A stretch of DNA of 33,300 nt, from the NCBI GenBank assembly GCA_031376455.1, contig JANMDU010000113.1:1-33300 (forward strand), read 5' to 3'. Below are positions 1-7,400 of this stretch, piece after piece; within the stretch, counting starts at the first letter, position 1; every line of letters begins with the position of its first letter. The notes beneath the pieces were generated by a model. That model saw nothing but the letters and a program-made list of their open reading frames with translations. It had not been told where the DNA came from and searched no databases. The position numbers and the translations under genes are program-made. The stretch comes from JANMDU01 sp031376455. Lineage in GTDB: Bacteria > Pseudomonadota > Gammaproteobacteria > Burkholderiales > Burkholderiaceae_C.

Positions 1-244
1 GTTACGCTAAGAGTGTGGTCTCAAGGACAAAATATTTCGTATCAGTAGCAGGCGGGTCGCAGTAGATCCTTGGTATGTCAGCGTGCAATTTCGTCCGGAA
101 TTCAAATAGAGGCCGTGGGATGGGTATCCATTGTTCAACGCTATATCAAAGCCGCCTTAGATCATCAAGGCTCGGAGAAAGCTTTGAAACCCGTGCCTTC
201 TAGCGCCTCTAAGTCTGTTTAACACCGCTGTTTGTAGTGTTCAT
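1..244 (+). other. No convincing gene; decayed open frame
   Basis: Frame 1 reads from the window edge, is broken by TAG at 46-48, then stays open to a TAA at 220-222. The last part reads roughly VGWVSIVQRYIKAALDHQ followed by a polar tail. The QRYIKAALDH stretch faintly resembles the C-terminal end of a tyrosine recombinase, but no catalytic tyrosine context can be confirmed and the frame has no start in the window. It may be the 3' end of a decayed gene whose body lies upstream. No promoter or RNA gene was recognised here. Confidence 0.2.
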
Positions 245-368
245 GCAAGTTTGAGGCGCTGAGCTTAGGGTATCCGACTCCGCGAATGTCCTCCGGGCTG
301 GCCTTCGGCTGGCCCTCCTCCTTTATTTCGCTGCGTCAGATACCCAAATCACAGCGCCTCAAACTCGC
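245..368. repeat. Stem-loop repeat, CTCCTCCTT family, copy 1
   Basis: The arms at 245-274 and 339-368 are reverse complements at about 26 of 30 positions, with a ~64 nt loop. The loop holds a TGTCCTCCGG motif near 287 and CCTCCTCCTTTA near 314, followed by TTCGCTGCG. The same ordered core recurs at 433-549 (opposite strand), 25094-25218 and 25286-25376, while the arm sequences differ. Short ORFs across this segment are probably not genes. Function is unknown; a dispersed intergenic stem-loop element is inferred. Confidence 0.6.
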
Positions 369-432
369 GGTTGTAGCTTGCAAAAAACTGCAACGCGTTA
401 CCCTTGCACTCGGCTGCGTTGTACAAAACTGT

Positions 433-549
433 CTGAGCTTGCCGCCCGTGATTGGGTTGTTCACCGCAGCGACATACAAGGAGGAGACGGCCAAGCCGGC
501 GGGGGACAGTCGAGGAGGGGAATAGCCCAAGCGCTGGCGGCAAGCTCAG
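433..549. repeat. Stem-loop repeat, CTCCTCCTT family, copy 2 (inverted)
   Basis: The arms at 433-462 and 520-549 match as reverse complements at 25 of 30 positions. Read on the minus strand, the loop holds CTGTCCCCCGCCGGC, then CTCCTCC, then GTCGCTGCGGTGA. This is the same order as in copy 1, but the copy is inverted relative to it. The two copies lie about 65 bases apart, so the intergenic region is a tandem of two opposed hairpins. Confidence 0.6.
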
Positions 550-575
550 GCTATGAATTACACAAAGATTTGAAC

Positions 576-634
576 GAAATAGGCTGATAGCCGTCACAAA
601 ATCTGCGCAGAGCGCTACGAATTCAGTAGCATCT
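576..634 (+). repeat. Palindromic repeat copy A (ten-copy family)
   Basis: This copy contains GCTGATAGCCGTCACAAAA and ATCTGCGCAGAGCGCTAC, matching the family blocks around TAGCCGGCATAGAA and TGCGCAGAGTGCTA. Its right half can pair as GCTAC/GTAGC around 613-630. It covers the 3' end of the flavoprotein gene on the minus strand and supplies that gene's TAG stop and last few codons. Confidence 0.75.
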
Positions 635-1781
635 CGACTACATACTCGCCAATCGCCATAGAGCTCGTCAACCCCGGTGATTCAATGCCAAAGAGATTCA
701 CCAAGCCTTTGATGCGATGCACAGCTTCGCCTTGGATCAGAAAATCTGCCGCCGCATCTTGCTTTGAGACGATCTTTGGTCGCACACCGCTGTAGCTGGG
801 GCTGAGCTGCCCATCGCGCAGGCCAGGCCAGTATTTACGCACCTCTGCATAGAAGGCATCCGCTCGCTTTGGATCAACTGAATAGTCAATCTCGTCGGGA
901 TCATTAATGCCATCAAGCCACTGCACATCGGGGCCAAACTTGGCTTGACCGCCGAGATCAAGCGTGATGTGAACGCCCAAGCCCGCTTCGCTCGGAATTG
1001 GGTAGATCAAATGCTTGAAGGGCGATTTTCCGCTAAGTGAGTAGTAGTTGCCTTTTGCAAATCGCGCCTGCGGCACATGCGCCGCATCCAAGCCTTGCAT
1101 ACGCTGCGCAAGCTGAGGCGCATACAGGCCTGCGGCATTAACGAGCTGCTTGAAACCAATCTCAACGCGCTCTGCTGAAGCTCCTGAATCAATAGCACTC
1201 TGCGCATATAATACGCCGGCTATCGGTCTATTATCATTAGATTTTGGGGCTAAAAACTCGATTTTCTCTACTTGGGTAGTCAGAGCCACGATGCCACCCG
1301 CATTTTCCAGATCACCTTGCAAGGCCATCATGAAATCATGGCTACTCAGGATGCCTGTAGTGGGCGAATGCAAGGCTTGTATGCATTCGAGCTCAGGTTC
1401 AAGCGTCCGCGCTTCATCTCTAGACAAGCGCTGCACAGGCACGCCGTTGGCCACAGCCTGAGCTTCGATTTGAGCAAGTTTGGCAAGCTGTTGCTCATCG
1501 GTGGCCACGATCAATTTTCCACATTGCTGAATCGGCAAGCCACGCTCCGCGCAGTAGGCATACATCATTTCCTTGCCGCGCACGCAAAGCTTGACTTTGA
1601 GCGAGCCGGTCGCGTAATACAGCCCGCCATGAACCACTTCGCTGTTTCGCGAGCTTGCTCCTTGGCCAACCGCATTTTCCTTTTCGATCACCATCACTTC
1701 GCGACCCGAGAGCGCTAGAGCTCGCGCCACAGCCAGCCCCACAACGCCAGCGCCCACAACAATCGTGTCGACGTGATCCAT
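615..1781 (-). CDS. FAD-dependent oxidoreductase, L-2-hydroxyglutarate oxidase-like
   Basis: This is a 388-residue flavoprotein of the D-amino-acid-oxidase/LhgO fold. The dinucleotide-binding motif GAGVVGLAVARAL lies near residues 11-23, and SSRNSEVVHGGLYY near 43-56 is typical of LhgO-like enzymes. The family oxidises L-2-hydroxyglutarate or related 2-hydroxy acids to 2-oxo acids and passes electrons to the respiratory chain; the exact substrate here is inferred. The start lies two bases after the stop of the deformylase gene, so it is the last gene of a three-gene operon. Two oddities are seen: palindromic repeat copy B lies in frame around residues 183-200 (NRPIAGVLYAQSAIDSG), and copy A forms the C-terminal MLLNS and stop codon. 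Confidence 0.8.
   Translation of the reverse strand: MDHVDTIVVGAGVVGLAVARALALSGREVMVIEKENAVGQGASSRNSEVVHGGLYYATGSLKVKLCVRGKEMMYAYCAERGLPIQQCGKLIVATDEQQLAKLAQIEAQAVANGVPVQRLSRDEARTLEPELECIQALHSPTTGILSSHDFMMALQGDLENAGGIVALTTQVEKIEFLAPKSNDNRPIAGVLYAQSAIDSGASAERVEIGFKQLVNAAGLYAPQLAQRMQGLDAAHVPQARFAKGNYYSLSGKSPFKHLIYPIPSEAGLGVHITLDLGGQAKFGPDVQWLDGINDPDEIDYSVDPKRADAFYAEVRKYWPGLRDGQLSPSYSGVRPKIVSKQDAAADFLIQGEAVHRIKGLVNLFGIESPGLTSSMAIGEYVVEMLLNS
1182..1233 (-). repeat. Palindromic repeat copy B, inside flavoprotein gene
   Basis: On the minus strand this reads GACCGATAGCCGGCGTATT then ATATGCGCAGAGTGCTATTG, a close match to the family core. It lies within the open frame of the flavoprotein gene without breaking it and is read in the element's forward sense. 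The other five intragenic copies are read in the reverse sense. Confidence 0.8.
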
Positions 1782-1783
1782 TT

Positions 1784-2626
1784 TTACCTCGGATCAAAGC
1801 CTTGCAAGGCGATCGCGAGTTGCTTCAAATTCTCCCGCAGCGACGTAAAGCCATCTGTGATCTCCAGCGTCTTCTCGTTCATGTACAGCGCGCGGTTGAT
1901 CTCGATTTGCACGCTGTGGCGATGCTGCGCAGGATCACCATACCGCCGCACTAGCTCCACGCCTTTGTACGGATGATTGAGCGAAACGCTATATCCCAAT
2001 TGCGCAAGATGCTTCTGAATATATAGCAAAACGGCTTCGCTAGAAGTGGAATGATCTCGATTGCCCAGCACGAAGTCCGCATGCTTTTCACCCGGAAAAT
2101 CAGTCGCGTGGCTGCCTGCAATCTCAGGCATGCTGTGGCAATTGATGTGAATGCTGTAGCCATATCTTGCATGCGCCGCATCGATTGCCGCTTTCACAGC
2201 AGTGTGATATGGCCTCCAACACTGATCAATCCGCTGCTCAACTTCATGCACGCTGAGCTGCCGCGCATAGAGCGGCTCGCCTTCATCCGTTGCTCGCCAA
2301 ATCAAGCCTTTGCCCAAGCGCCGCTTAGACAACACATACGGATCACTCAGCTCCACCGCATGCGGCCAAGGCGCATCCAGCATATTTGGATCAACCTCGG
2401 TGAGATTACGATTTGCATCCAAATAACTGCGCGGAAAATGCGCCTCAATCCAAGCGCAGCCTAGGCTGGCCGCAAAGCTGTAGAGCTTTTCCACATGCGT
2501 ATCTTCCGCGCGGCGCAGCGCCGCCAGATCGCAAGCAAAGCCGAAATCAGGCGGATAAAACGTGCCGCTGTGTGGCGAATCGAGCACGAGAGGCGAGCTG
2601 CCCCCGTGCGTGGTCAAAAAATGCAT
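1784..2626 (-). CDS. hutG: N-formylglutamate deformylase (amidohydrolase)
   Basis: This 280-residue protein has the hallmarks of the N-formylglutamate amidohydrolase family: LVLDSPHSGTFYPPDF near residue 13, EDTHVEKLY near 41, LDANR near 69 and HINCHSMP near 158. The family hydrolyses N-formyl-L-glutamate to formate and glutamate, the last step of one histidine-degradation route. No other hut genes are in the window. It sits between a Bug-type binding protein and a 2-hydroxyglutarate-oxidase-like gene, with very short gaps on both sides, so an operon acting on a glutamate-like compound is inferred. The symbol follows the family and is tentative, because related deformylases occur outside histidine pathways. 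Confidence 0.8.
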   Translation of the reverse strand: MHFLTTHGGSSPLVLDSPHSGTFYPPDFGFACDLAALRRAEDTHVEKLYSFAASLGCAWIEAHFPRSYLDANRNLTEVDPNMLDAPWPHAVELSDPYVLSKRRLGKGLIWRATDEGEPLYARQLSVHEVEQRIDQCWRPYHTAVKAAIDAAHARYGYSIHINCHSMPEIAGSHATDFPGEKHADFVLGNRDHSTSSEAVLLYIQKHLAQLGYSVSLNHPYKGVELVRRYGDPAQHRHSVQIEINRALYMNEKTLEITDGFTSLRENLKQLAIALQGFDPR

Positions 2627-2638
2627 GATGCGTAGAGC

Positions 2639-3607
2639 TTAATCCAAACTGATCTTGGCAAACTTAGCGATGCGCTGCATTTTGTCAATCTCTTTGCGGA
2701 TTTGCGCTGCAAATTCTTCTGGCCTGTTGCCCGAGGCAAACAAGCCTTGGCCTTTGAGCTTCTCCACCAAAGCCGCATCTTTGAGCGCTGCATTAACAGC
2801 TTGCTGAACGCGATTGACTGTTGCAGCAGGCGTGCCAGCAGGAGCAACTAATCCAAACCATGAAGCATCGTTGTTGGCAAACAATGTTTTTTCGCCATAA
2901 GTGGGAATGTCTCTGAGCACATCCAAGCGAGTGCCCCAAGCCACCGCCAGCGCCTTCAATCGCCCACCCTGAATATGCGGCAGCGATGAGGCCACTTGAT
3001 CGAAATACACCTGTACCTGCCCGCCGATCACATCCGTGATGGCTGGGCCTGCGCCACGATATGGGATGTGCAGCATAAAGGTATTCGTCGTGCTCTTAAA
3101 CAGCTCGCCCCACATGTGGCCAATCGTGCCGTTGCCGGGCGAGGCATAGCTCACTTTTCCGGGATTAGCTTTGAGGAATTTAATAAGCTCTTCCAAGCTG
3201 TTGACTGGCAATTTGCTGTTCACCACGAGCACACCCGGCGCTTTGACGAGCTCAGTCACAGGCACGAAGTCTTTGATCGGGTCATACGGCAACTTCTTAT
3301 AAACAGCTGGGTTCACACCGTGGGTAGAAAGCGTTGCCACGCCCAGCGTAAGCCCATCAGGCGCGGCCTTGGCCACCTCACTCATGCCAATCGAGCCGCC
3401 CGCGCCCGCTTTGTTCTCAACCATCACCTGCATACCTAGCGCCTTGCTCAGAGGCTCTTGCAAAGCGCGCGCCGTGATGTCCGTTGCCCCGCCCGGCGGA
3501 AATGGCACGATCAAACGCAACGGCTTGATTTGTGCCATCAAAGGGCTCACGGCTACGCCTACCACCGAGCTTGCTGCGAGATTCAAAACATGCCTACGCT
3601 TCATCAT
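2639..3607 (-). CDS. Bug/TctC-type periplasmic solute-binding protein
   Basis: This is a tripartite tricarboxylate transporter family receptor of about 322 residues. It has an N-terminal signal peptide (KRRHVLNLAASSVVGVAV), then KPLRLIVPFPPGGATDITAR, the family's usual first strand and ligand loop, and later ASPGNGTIGHMWGELF. I chose the ATG at 3607 because GGTGA lies just upstream and it leaves a clean signal peptide; the frame is open to 3688. The protein would bind an organic acid in the periplasm. No TctA/TctB membrane genes are in the window, which is common for Bug proteins. It leads the operon with the deformylase and flavoprotein genes. Confidence 0.85.
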   Translation of the reverse strand: MMKRRHVLNLAASSVVGVAVSPLMAQIKPLRLIVPFPPGGATDITARALQEPLSKALGMQVMVENKAGAGGSIGMSEVAKAAPDGLTLGVATLSTHGVNPAVYKKLPYDPIKDFVPVTELVKAPGVLVVNSKLPVNSLEELIKFLKANPGKVSYASPGNGTIGHMWGELFKSTTNTFMLHIPYRGAGPAITDVIGGQVQVYFDQVASSLPHIQGGRLKALAVAWGTRLDVLRDIPTYGEKTLFANNDASWFGLVAPAGTPAATVNRVQQAVNAALKDAALVEKLKGQGLFASGNRPEEFAAQIRKEIDKMQRIAKFAKISLD

Positions 3608-3726
3608 ATTCACCATCAGTTTGTTGCAATGTATGTATTCTTCATTGGCAAGCAAAAAATAAAAAGCGAAGAATGCGCGTGTATTCATTCTAAAAAAGAC
3701 TGATTTTTTACGGGTTTGCCCTGATC
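3608..3726. promoter_or_regulatory. Divergent promoter region, Bug operon / LysR gene
   Basis: This 119-base gap separates the start of the minus-strand Bug operon from a divergent LysR-type gene, a layout in which the regulator usually binds between the two promoters. The segment is AT-rich around 3650-3710. I could not pick out one clear operator or sigma-70 promoter by eye, so only the location is supported. Confidence 0.4.
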
Positions 3727-4665
3727 ATGAAAAACACTCCAAAACAGCAAGATCAGCGCATGACGATGAGAAAACTCCACCCGCCCACGCATCTTCTGCG
3801 CGCCTTCATCATGACTGCGCGGCAGAGCAGTATCTCTCGCGCTGCCGAGGCTTTGCATCTCACACAAAGCGCCGTGAGCAAGCAAATTTTGGAACTAGAA
3901 GGCAGCCTTGGCGTGAGTTTGTTTGAGCGCGTGCGCAAGCGCCTCGTGCTCACGCCGGCTGGCATGCGCTACGAAGCGGCTGTGCGAGTGCTGCTCGCGC
4001 AACTCGAAGCAGCCACGCTCGATGTGATCACCAGCGGCGATGGCGGCGGCGCGCTGCATATCTCTTGCCTGCCCACCTTTGCCGCCAAATGGCTGATCCC
4101 TCGCTTGCCCGATTTTCAAAAGCAGCATCCACAAATTGCGCTGCACTTTGTACCGTTTGCGCAGGGCTACACCTTTGACCGCGCGGATTTAGATTGCTCG
4201 ATTTTGTTTGGCCAAGGCCATTGGCCCGGTGCGGTGGCGCAATACATCACGGGCCGCGAGGTGATGCTTATTGCTCCACCCTCACCGCCCGCCCCCAAAA
4301 GCAAACCTTTGCTGCGCAAGCCGCAGGACATCACCAAATTTCCCCTTTTACAACATGCCACCGTGCCCCAAGCGTGGGCGCATTGGTGCGAGGCGCATGG
4401 CGTGAGTGGCATCAACCCACTGGCCGGACCGCAGCTCGATCAATTCCACAGCTTGATTCGCGCCGTGATGGCGGGCATGGGTTTGGCGCTCGTGCCGCGC
4501 TGCTTGGTGCAGGATGATGTGGCTGCGGGTTTGGTGTCTGCTCCACTGGATGATGGCTACACGGATGACAGTGGGTATTTCCTGTGCTACCCGGAATCTA
4601 AAGAGCAGCTTACTCCGCTGGTAAGCTTTAAAACTTGGCTGGCAACGGCTGTGGCTGCGGATTGA
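3727..4665 (+). CDS. LysR-type transcriptional regulator (GcvA-like)
   Basis: This 312-residue LysR family regulator has an N-terminal winged helix-turn-helix near residues 18-75 (RAAEALHLTQSAVSKQI), then FERVRKRLVLTPAG. A type 2 periplasmic-binding-like effector domain follows, with SCLPTFAAKWLIPRL near 104-118. That phrase is typical of the GcvA/AmpR-like branch. It is divergent from the Bug/deformylase/flavoprotein operon and is probably its regulator. The start is uncertain: ATGs at 3727, 3760 and 3766 are in frame and none has a strong ribosome-binding site. Confidence 0.85.
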   Translation: MKNTPKQQDQRMTMRKLHPPTHLLRAFIMTARQSSISRAAEALHLTQSAVSKQILELEGSLGVSLFERVRKRLVLTPAGMRYEAAVRVLLAQLEAATLDVITSGDGGGALHISCLPTFAAKWLIPRLPDFQKQHPQIALHFVPFAQGYTFDRADLDCSILFGQGHWPGAVAQYITGREVMLIAPPSPPAPKSKPLLRKPQDITKFPLLQHATVPQAWAHWCEAHGVSGINPLAGPQLDQFHSLIRAVMAGMGLALVPRCLVQDDVAAGLVSAPLDDGYTDDSGYFLCYPESKEQLTPLVSFKTWLATAVAAD

Positions 4666-4687
4666 TCTCAAAGGAGAAAATTAAGAG

Positions 4688-4748
4688 CATTTAGCCCTGT
4701 AGCCTTCGAACTACATGCGTGAAGTGCTACTGATTTAGTAGCATTCAG
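4688..4748 (+). repeat. Palindromic repeat copy C
   Basis: This copy reads CATTTAGCCCTGTAGCC, then CTACATGCGTGAAGTGCTAC and TGATTTAGTAGCATTCAG. The right half is a perfect hairpin, TGCTACT/AGTAGCA with a GATTT loop, at 4725-4743. It is close to copy F (shared GAGCATTTTAG and TGCGTGAAG). The aldo/keto reductase gene on the minus strand ends inside it. Confidence 0.75.
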
Positions 4749-5727
4749 TATCCACCTCAGATTGCGATTGCGCGTCATAGCGTGCGCCGCTCACGTTGTG
4801 GCGATTGATCATTTGATTGAGTTGCTCGATCTGCACCGCACTTAGCGAAATTTGCTGCGCGGCGAAGTTATCCTGCATATGCTGTGGATTCGTCGTGCCT
4901 GGAATAGAGACGATGTGCTCGCCTTGCGCGAGCACCCATGCGAGTGACAACTGCGCTAGTCTCACGCCCATCTCGTCAGCCATCGCCTGCATCGGTGGCA
5001 AGAGCGCGAGATTCTTTTGCAAGTTCTCTTCTTGAAATCGGCTCATTGTGCGGCGGATGTCTTTGGCGTCAAGCGCATTCACATCGGTGAGGCCACCAAA
5101 GAACTTGCGCGCCACCGAGCTAAAGGCCACGAAGCCTACGCCGAGCTCTTTGCAGGTTTGCAGCACGGCGATTTCCGGGTCACGCGTCCACAAGCTGTAT
5201 TCACTTTGCACAGCAGCTATTGGGTGTACGGCATGTGCTTTACGCAGCGTCGTCGCGCCCACCTCAGAAAGCCCAATCGCGCGGATATGCCCTTTGCGCA
5301 CCATGTCGGAGAGTGCGCCCACGCTGTCTTCAATGGGAATTTTTTTGTCCCAACGGTGCATGTAATACAGATCAATTACATCGGTTTGCAAACGGCGCAG
5401 GCTGTCTTCGCATTGGCGAATGAGCGTCTCAGGCCGCCCATCAATCACGCGCGTAGGCTTGCCATCCACTGGAATGATGGCCATCGCGCATTTGCTAGCC
5501 AACGTGTAGCGATGGCGATGTTTTTTCAGCACCTGGCCAATCCGCACTTCATTCTTGCCGCCGCCATACAACGTCGCGGTATCCAAAAAATCATAGCCCG
5601 CATCCAGCGCACCGAGCAACACGCGCTCACCCTGCTCTGCTGATACAGAAGGCCCGTAGGCATGATCTAAATTCATGCAGCCTAGGCCGATGGGCTGTAT
5701 CGAGAAGATTCCAATTTGACGTTTCAT
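4735..5727 (-). CDS. Aldo/keto reductase
   Basis: This 330-residue protein belongs to the aldo/keto reductase superfamily, NAD(P)H-dependent carbonyl reductases with a TIM barrel. The catalytic tetrad is visible as Asp and Tyr in DTATLYGGGKNEV (near residues 50-62), Lys in LASKCAM (near 78) and His in YYMHRWD (near 121). IGLSEVGATTLRKAH and the late SIPGTTNPQHMQDN match the YajO/IolS-like branch; the substrate cannot be read from sequence. It starts six bases after the antitoxin-like gene and may be co-transcribed with it. Its final codons (TECY) and TAA stop lie inside palindromic repeat copy C, so the C-terminus may have been altered by the element. Confidence 0.85.
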   Translation of the reverse strand: MKRQIGIFSIQPIGLGCMNLDHAYGPSVSAEQGERVLLGALDAGYDFLDTATLYGGGKNEVRIGQVLKKHRHRYTLASKCAMAIIPVDGKPTRVIDGRPETLIRQCEDSLRRLQTDVIDLYYMHRWDKKIPIEDSVGALSDMVRKGHIRAIGLSEVGATTLRKAHAVHPIAAVQSEYSLWTRDPEIAVLQTCKELGVGFVAFSSVARKFFGGLTDVNALDAKDIRRTMSRFQEENLQKNLALLPPMQAMADEMGVRLAQLSLAWVLAQGEHIVSIPGTTNPQHMQDNFAAQQISLSAVQIEQLNQMINRHNVSGARYDAQSQSEVDTECY

Positions 5728-5733
5728 CTTTGT

Positions 5734-5970
5734 TTACTTTCGATTTTCAAATTCATCCGGCGCATCAGCCACCGCGCCGAGAAAGCGCTCAAAGTCTTTC
5801 CGTTTGCCCCGCTTCGCCTCAGAGCGCAAATGAGCAAGCGTCAGCACGCTCGCCATCTTTTCGCTTGCCGCGCTCGCAATAAATTGGTTCACAGAAATTC
5901 GATCTTTCGCGGCAAGCTCCTTGATTTTGAGATGCACAGAATCGGGCAATCGAATGGTCAATGCAGTCAT
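5734..5970 (-). CDS. Ribbon-helix-helix antitoxin-like protein
   Basis: This small 78-residue protein starts with TALTIRLPDSVHLKIKELA, a typical ribbon-helix-helix DNA-binding strand and first helix, followed by RISVNQFIASAASEKM. Such proteins act as antitoxins and operon repressors. It overlaps the PIN-domain gene by four bases (ATGA), so the two are translationally coupled, with the toxin-like gene first, which is the less common order. The acidic C-terminal half would be the toxin-neutralising part by analogy; this is inference. Confidence 0.75.
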   Translation of the reverse strand: MTALTIRLPDSVHLKIKELAAKDRISVNQFIASAASEKMASVLTLAHLRSEAKRGKRKDFERFLGAVADAPDEFENRK

Positions 5971-6389
5971 GATTTACTCCTGATCAAAGCTAAAAAATCA
6001 GCGGGGCGAATCGCTTCAACGCCTAAAGAATCAACACCCGAAAAATCACGCACATTGTGCGTCACGATGTATTTGCAGCTTGCCGCCACAGCGCATTCAA
6101 GCACCATATCGTCTTCGGGATCTTTCAAGCGCGGTCGCCAGAGATAAAACACATCTTGCAGATGCGCAATAGATGCCAAGTAGCGCAGGAAGGCCAGCGC
6201 ATCCTCGCCCGACATCCCGGGCGGTAAATTTTCGGTTCGCGTCAGCACCGCTTGCCACTCTGTGTAGAGCGATATCGACAGCGCCAACTCGAATTGTTTG
6301 CTAGGCAGCATCGACAACAGTGCAAAGCTCGCTCCTTGCTTGGAGCGAGCAGCAGCTACAAGGACATTGGTGTCAAAAACAACTTTCAT
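5967..6389 (-). CDS. PIN-domain toxin-like ribonuclease
   Basis: This 140-residue PIN-fold protein resembles the group annotated as putative toxin-antitoxin toxin component, PIN family. Likely metal-binding acidic residues are Asp in VFDTNVLVAA (residue 6), Glu in SLYTEWQAVL (near 43), the acidic run KDPEDDMVLECA (near 89-100), and the end motif THNVRDFSG. The family consists of Mg-dependent ribonucleases restrained by a partner antitoxin, here the downstream ribbon-helix-helix gene. A palindrome covers the start codon, pointing to autoregulation. Confidence 0.75.
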   Translation of the reverse strand: MKVVFDTNVLVAAARSKQGASFALLSMLPSKQFELALSISLYTEWQAVLTRTENLPPGMSGEDALAFLRYLASIAHLQDVFYLWRPRLKDPEDDMVLECAVAASCKYIVTHNVRDFSGVDSLGVEAIRPADFLALIRSKS

Positions 6390-6410
6390 GGTTACATTAG
6401 TATAACCATG
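6387..6410 (-). promoter_or_regulatory. Palindromic operator and promoter at toxin start
   Basis: CATGGTTA and TAACCATG form perfect 8-bp arms separated by 8 bases, and the palindrome includes the toxin ATG (6387-6389). On the minus strand it contains a TATACT -10-like hexamer, with TTGACG 19 bases upstream inside the last codons of the preceding gene. Autorepression by the antitoxin is the inferred role. Confidence 0.5.
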
Positions 6411-6420
6411 ATTATCAAAC

Positions 6421-7380
6421 TTACGTCAATTGCTGCTCTAGCTGATGCAGCACTTCGTAGCAAGGCAACACCTGCGCGACGCTGCCATTGGGCTCGCGGC
6501 CTTCCCGGATGGCGGCGATGAACTCGCGGTCTTGCAACTCGATGCCATTCATGCTGACTGCGACCTGGCTCACATCGATTTTTTCTTCTTTGCCCTCTTT
6601 AGTTGATTGCGATAAATCATCGTAGCGCGCGACATAGGTGGCGCTGTCGCCGATGTAGCGGAAGAAAGTGCCCAGAGGCCCGTCGTTGTTAAAGCTGAGC
6701 GATAGTGTGCAGATCGCGCCGTTTGCCGCTTGGAGCTGAATGCTCATGTCCATTGCAATGCCCAAAGCAGGATGGATTGGACCTTGAATGGCGTTGGCTT
6801 TCACAATCGGGCTTCCCGCTTGGTAGGCAAACAAATCCACGGTGTGCGCAGCATGGTGCCAAAGCAAATGATCCGTCCAACTGCGCGCTTGACCCAATGC
6901 ATTCATATTGGTGCGACGAAAAAAGTAGGTCTGCACGTCCATTTGTTGAATGTTGAATTGACCTGCTTTGATCTGGCTGTTCACATATTGATGCGAAGGA
7001 TTGAAGCGCCGCGTGTGGCCGCACATAGCTACTTTGCCGCTGGCCTTGGCCGCTGCCACCACAGCTTGCCCTTCTGCATACACATCGCACAGTGGAATCT
7101 CCACCTGCACATGCTTGCCCACAGTCAAGCAAGCGAGCGTTTGCGAGGCATGCATTTGCGTGGGCGTACAAAGAATCACCGCATCAAGCTCTTTAATCTT
7201 TAACGTCCGCGCAAGATCATCCGTCACATGCGCGATGCCGTACTTGTCGGCCACCTCTTGCGTCTTAGCCAGATCTCGGCCAATCACAGAGATGACTTTG
7301 ACATCGTCAATCAATTTGAGTGCATCCAAATGTTTGTTACCAAAAGCGCCTGCGCCGGCGAGAGCTACGTTAATCGTCAT
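6421..7380 (-). CDS. ligC: 4-carboxy-2-hydroxymuconate-6-semialdehyde dehydrogenase
   Basis: This 319-residue Gfo/Idh/MocA-family oxidoreductase opens with VALAGAGAFGNKHLDALK, the Rossmann motif as found in LigC/PmdC. The family oxidises 4-carboxy-2-hydroxymuconate semialdehyde, the product of protocatechuate 4,5-cleavage, to 2-pyrone-4,6-dicarboxylate with NADP. CTPTQMHASQTLACL and GKHVQVEIPLCD (near residues 75-105) are the usual cofactor-side motifs. A good ribosome-binding site (GAAGGA) precedes the ATG. It is the last gene of the protocatechuate operon, separated from the dioxygenase by ~100 bases of repeat DNA. Its C-terminal codons carry the putative -35 box of the next operon. Confidence 0.9.
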   Translation of the reverse strand: MTINVALAGAGAFGNKHLDALKLIDDVKVISVIGRDLAKTQEVADKYGIAHVTDDLARTLKIKELDAVILCTPTQMHASQTLACLTVGKHVQVEIPLCDVYAEGQAVVAAAKASGKVAMCGHTRRFNPSHQYVNSQIKAGQFNIQQMDVQTYFFRRTNMNALGQARSWTDHLLWHHAAHTVDLFAYQAGSPIVKANAIQGPIHPALGIAMDMSIQLQAANGAICTLSLSFNNDGPLGTFFRYIGDSATYVARYDDLSQSTKEGKEEKIDVSQVAVSMNGIELQDREFIAAIREGREPNGSVAQVLPCYEVLHQLEQQLT

Positions 7381-7400
7381 ATCAATTCCTTCATTGAATT

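Noticed and set aside
301..316. GGCTGGCC direct repeat as a mobile-element target duplication
   Set aside because: It lies within the loop of a stem-loop repeat and flanks only three bases.
286..525. Small ORF of 79 codons upstream of the flavoprotein gene
   Set aside because: It spans both hairpins of a repeat family, has no ribosome-binding site and no family likeness.
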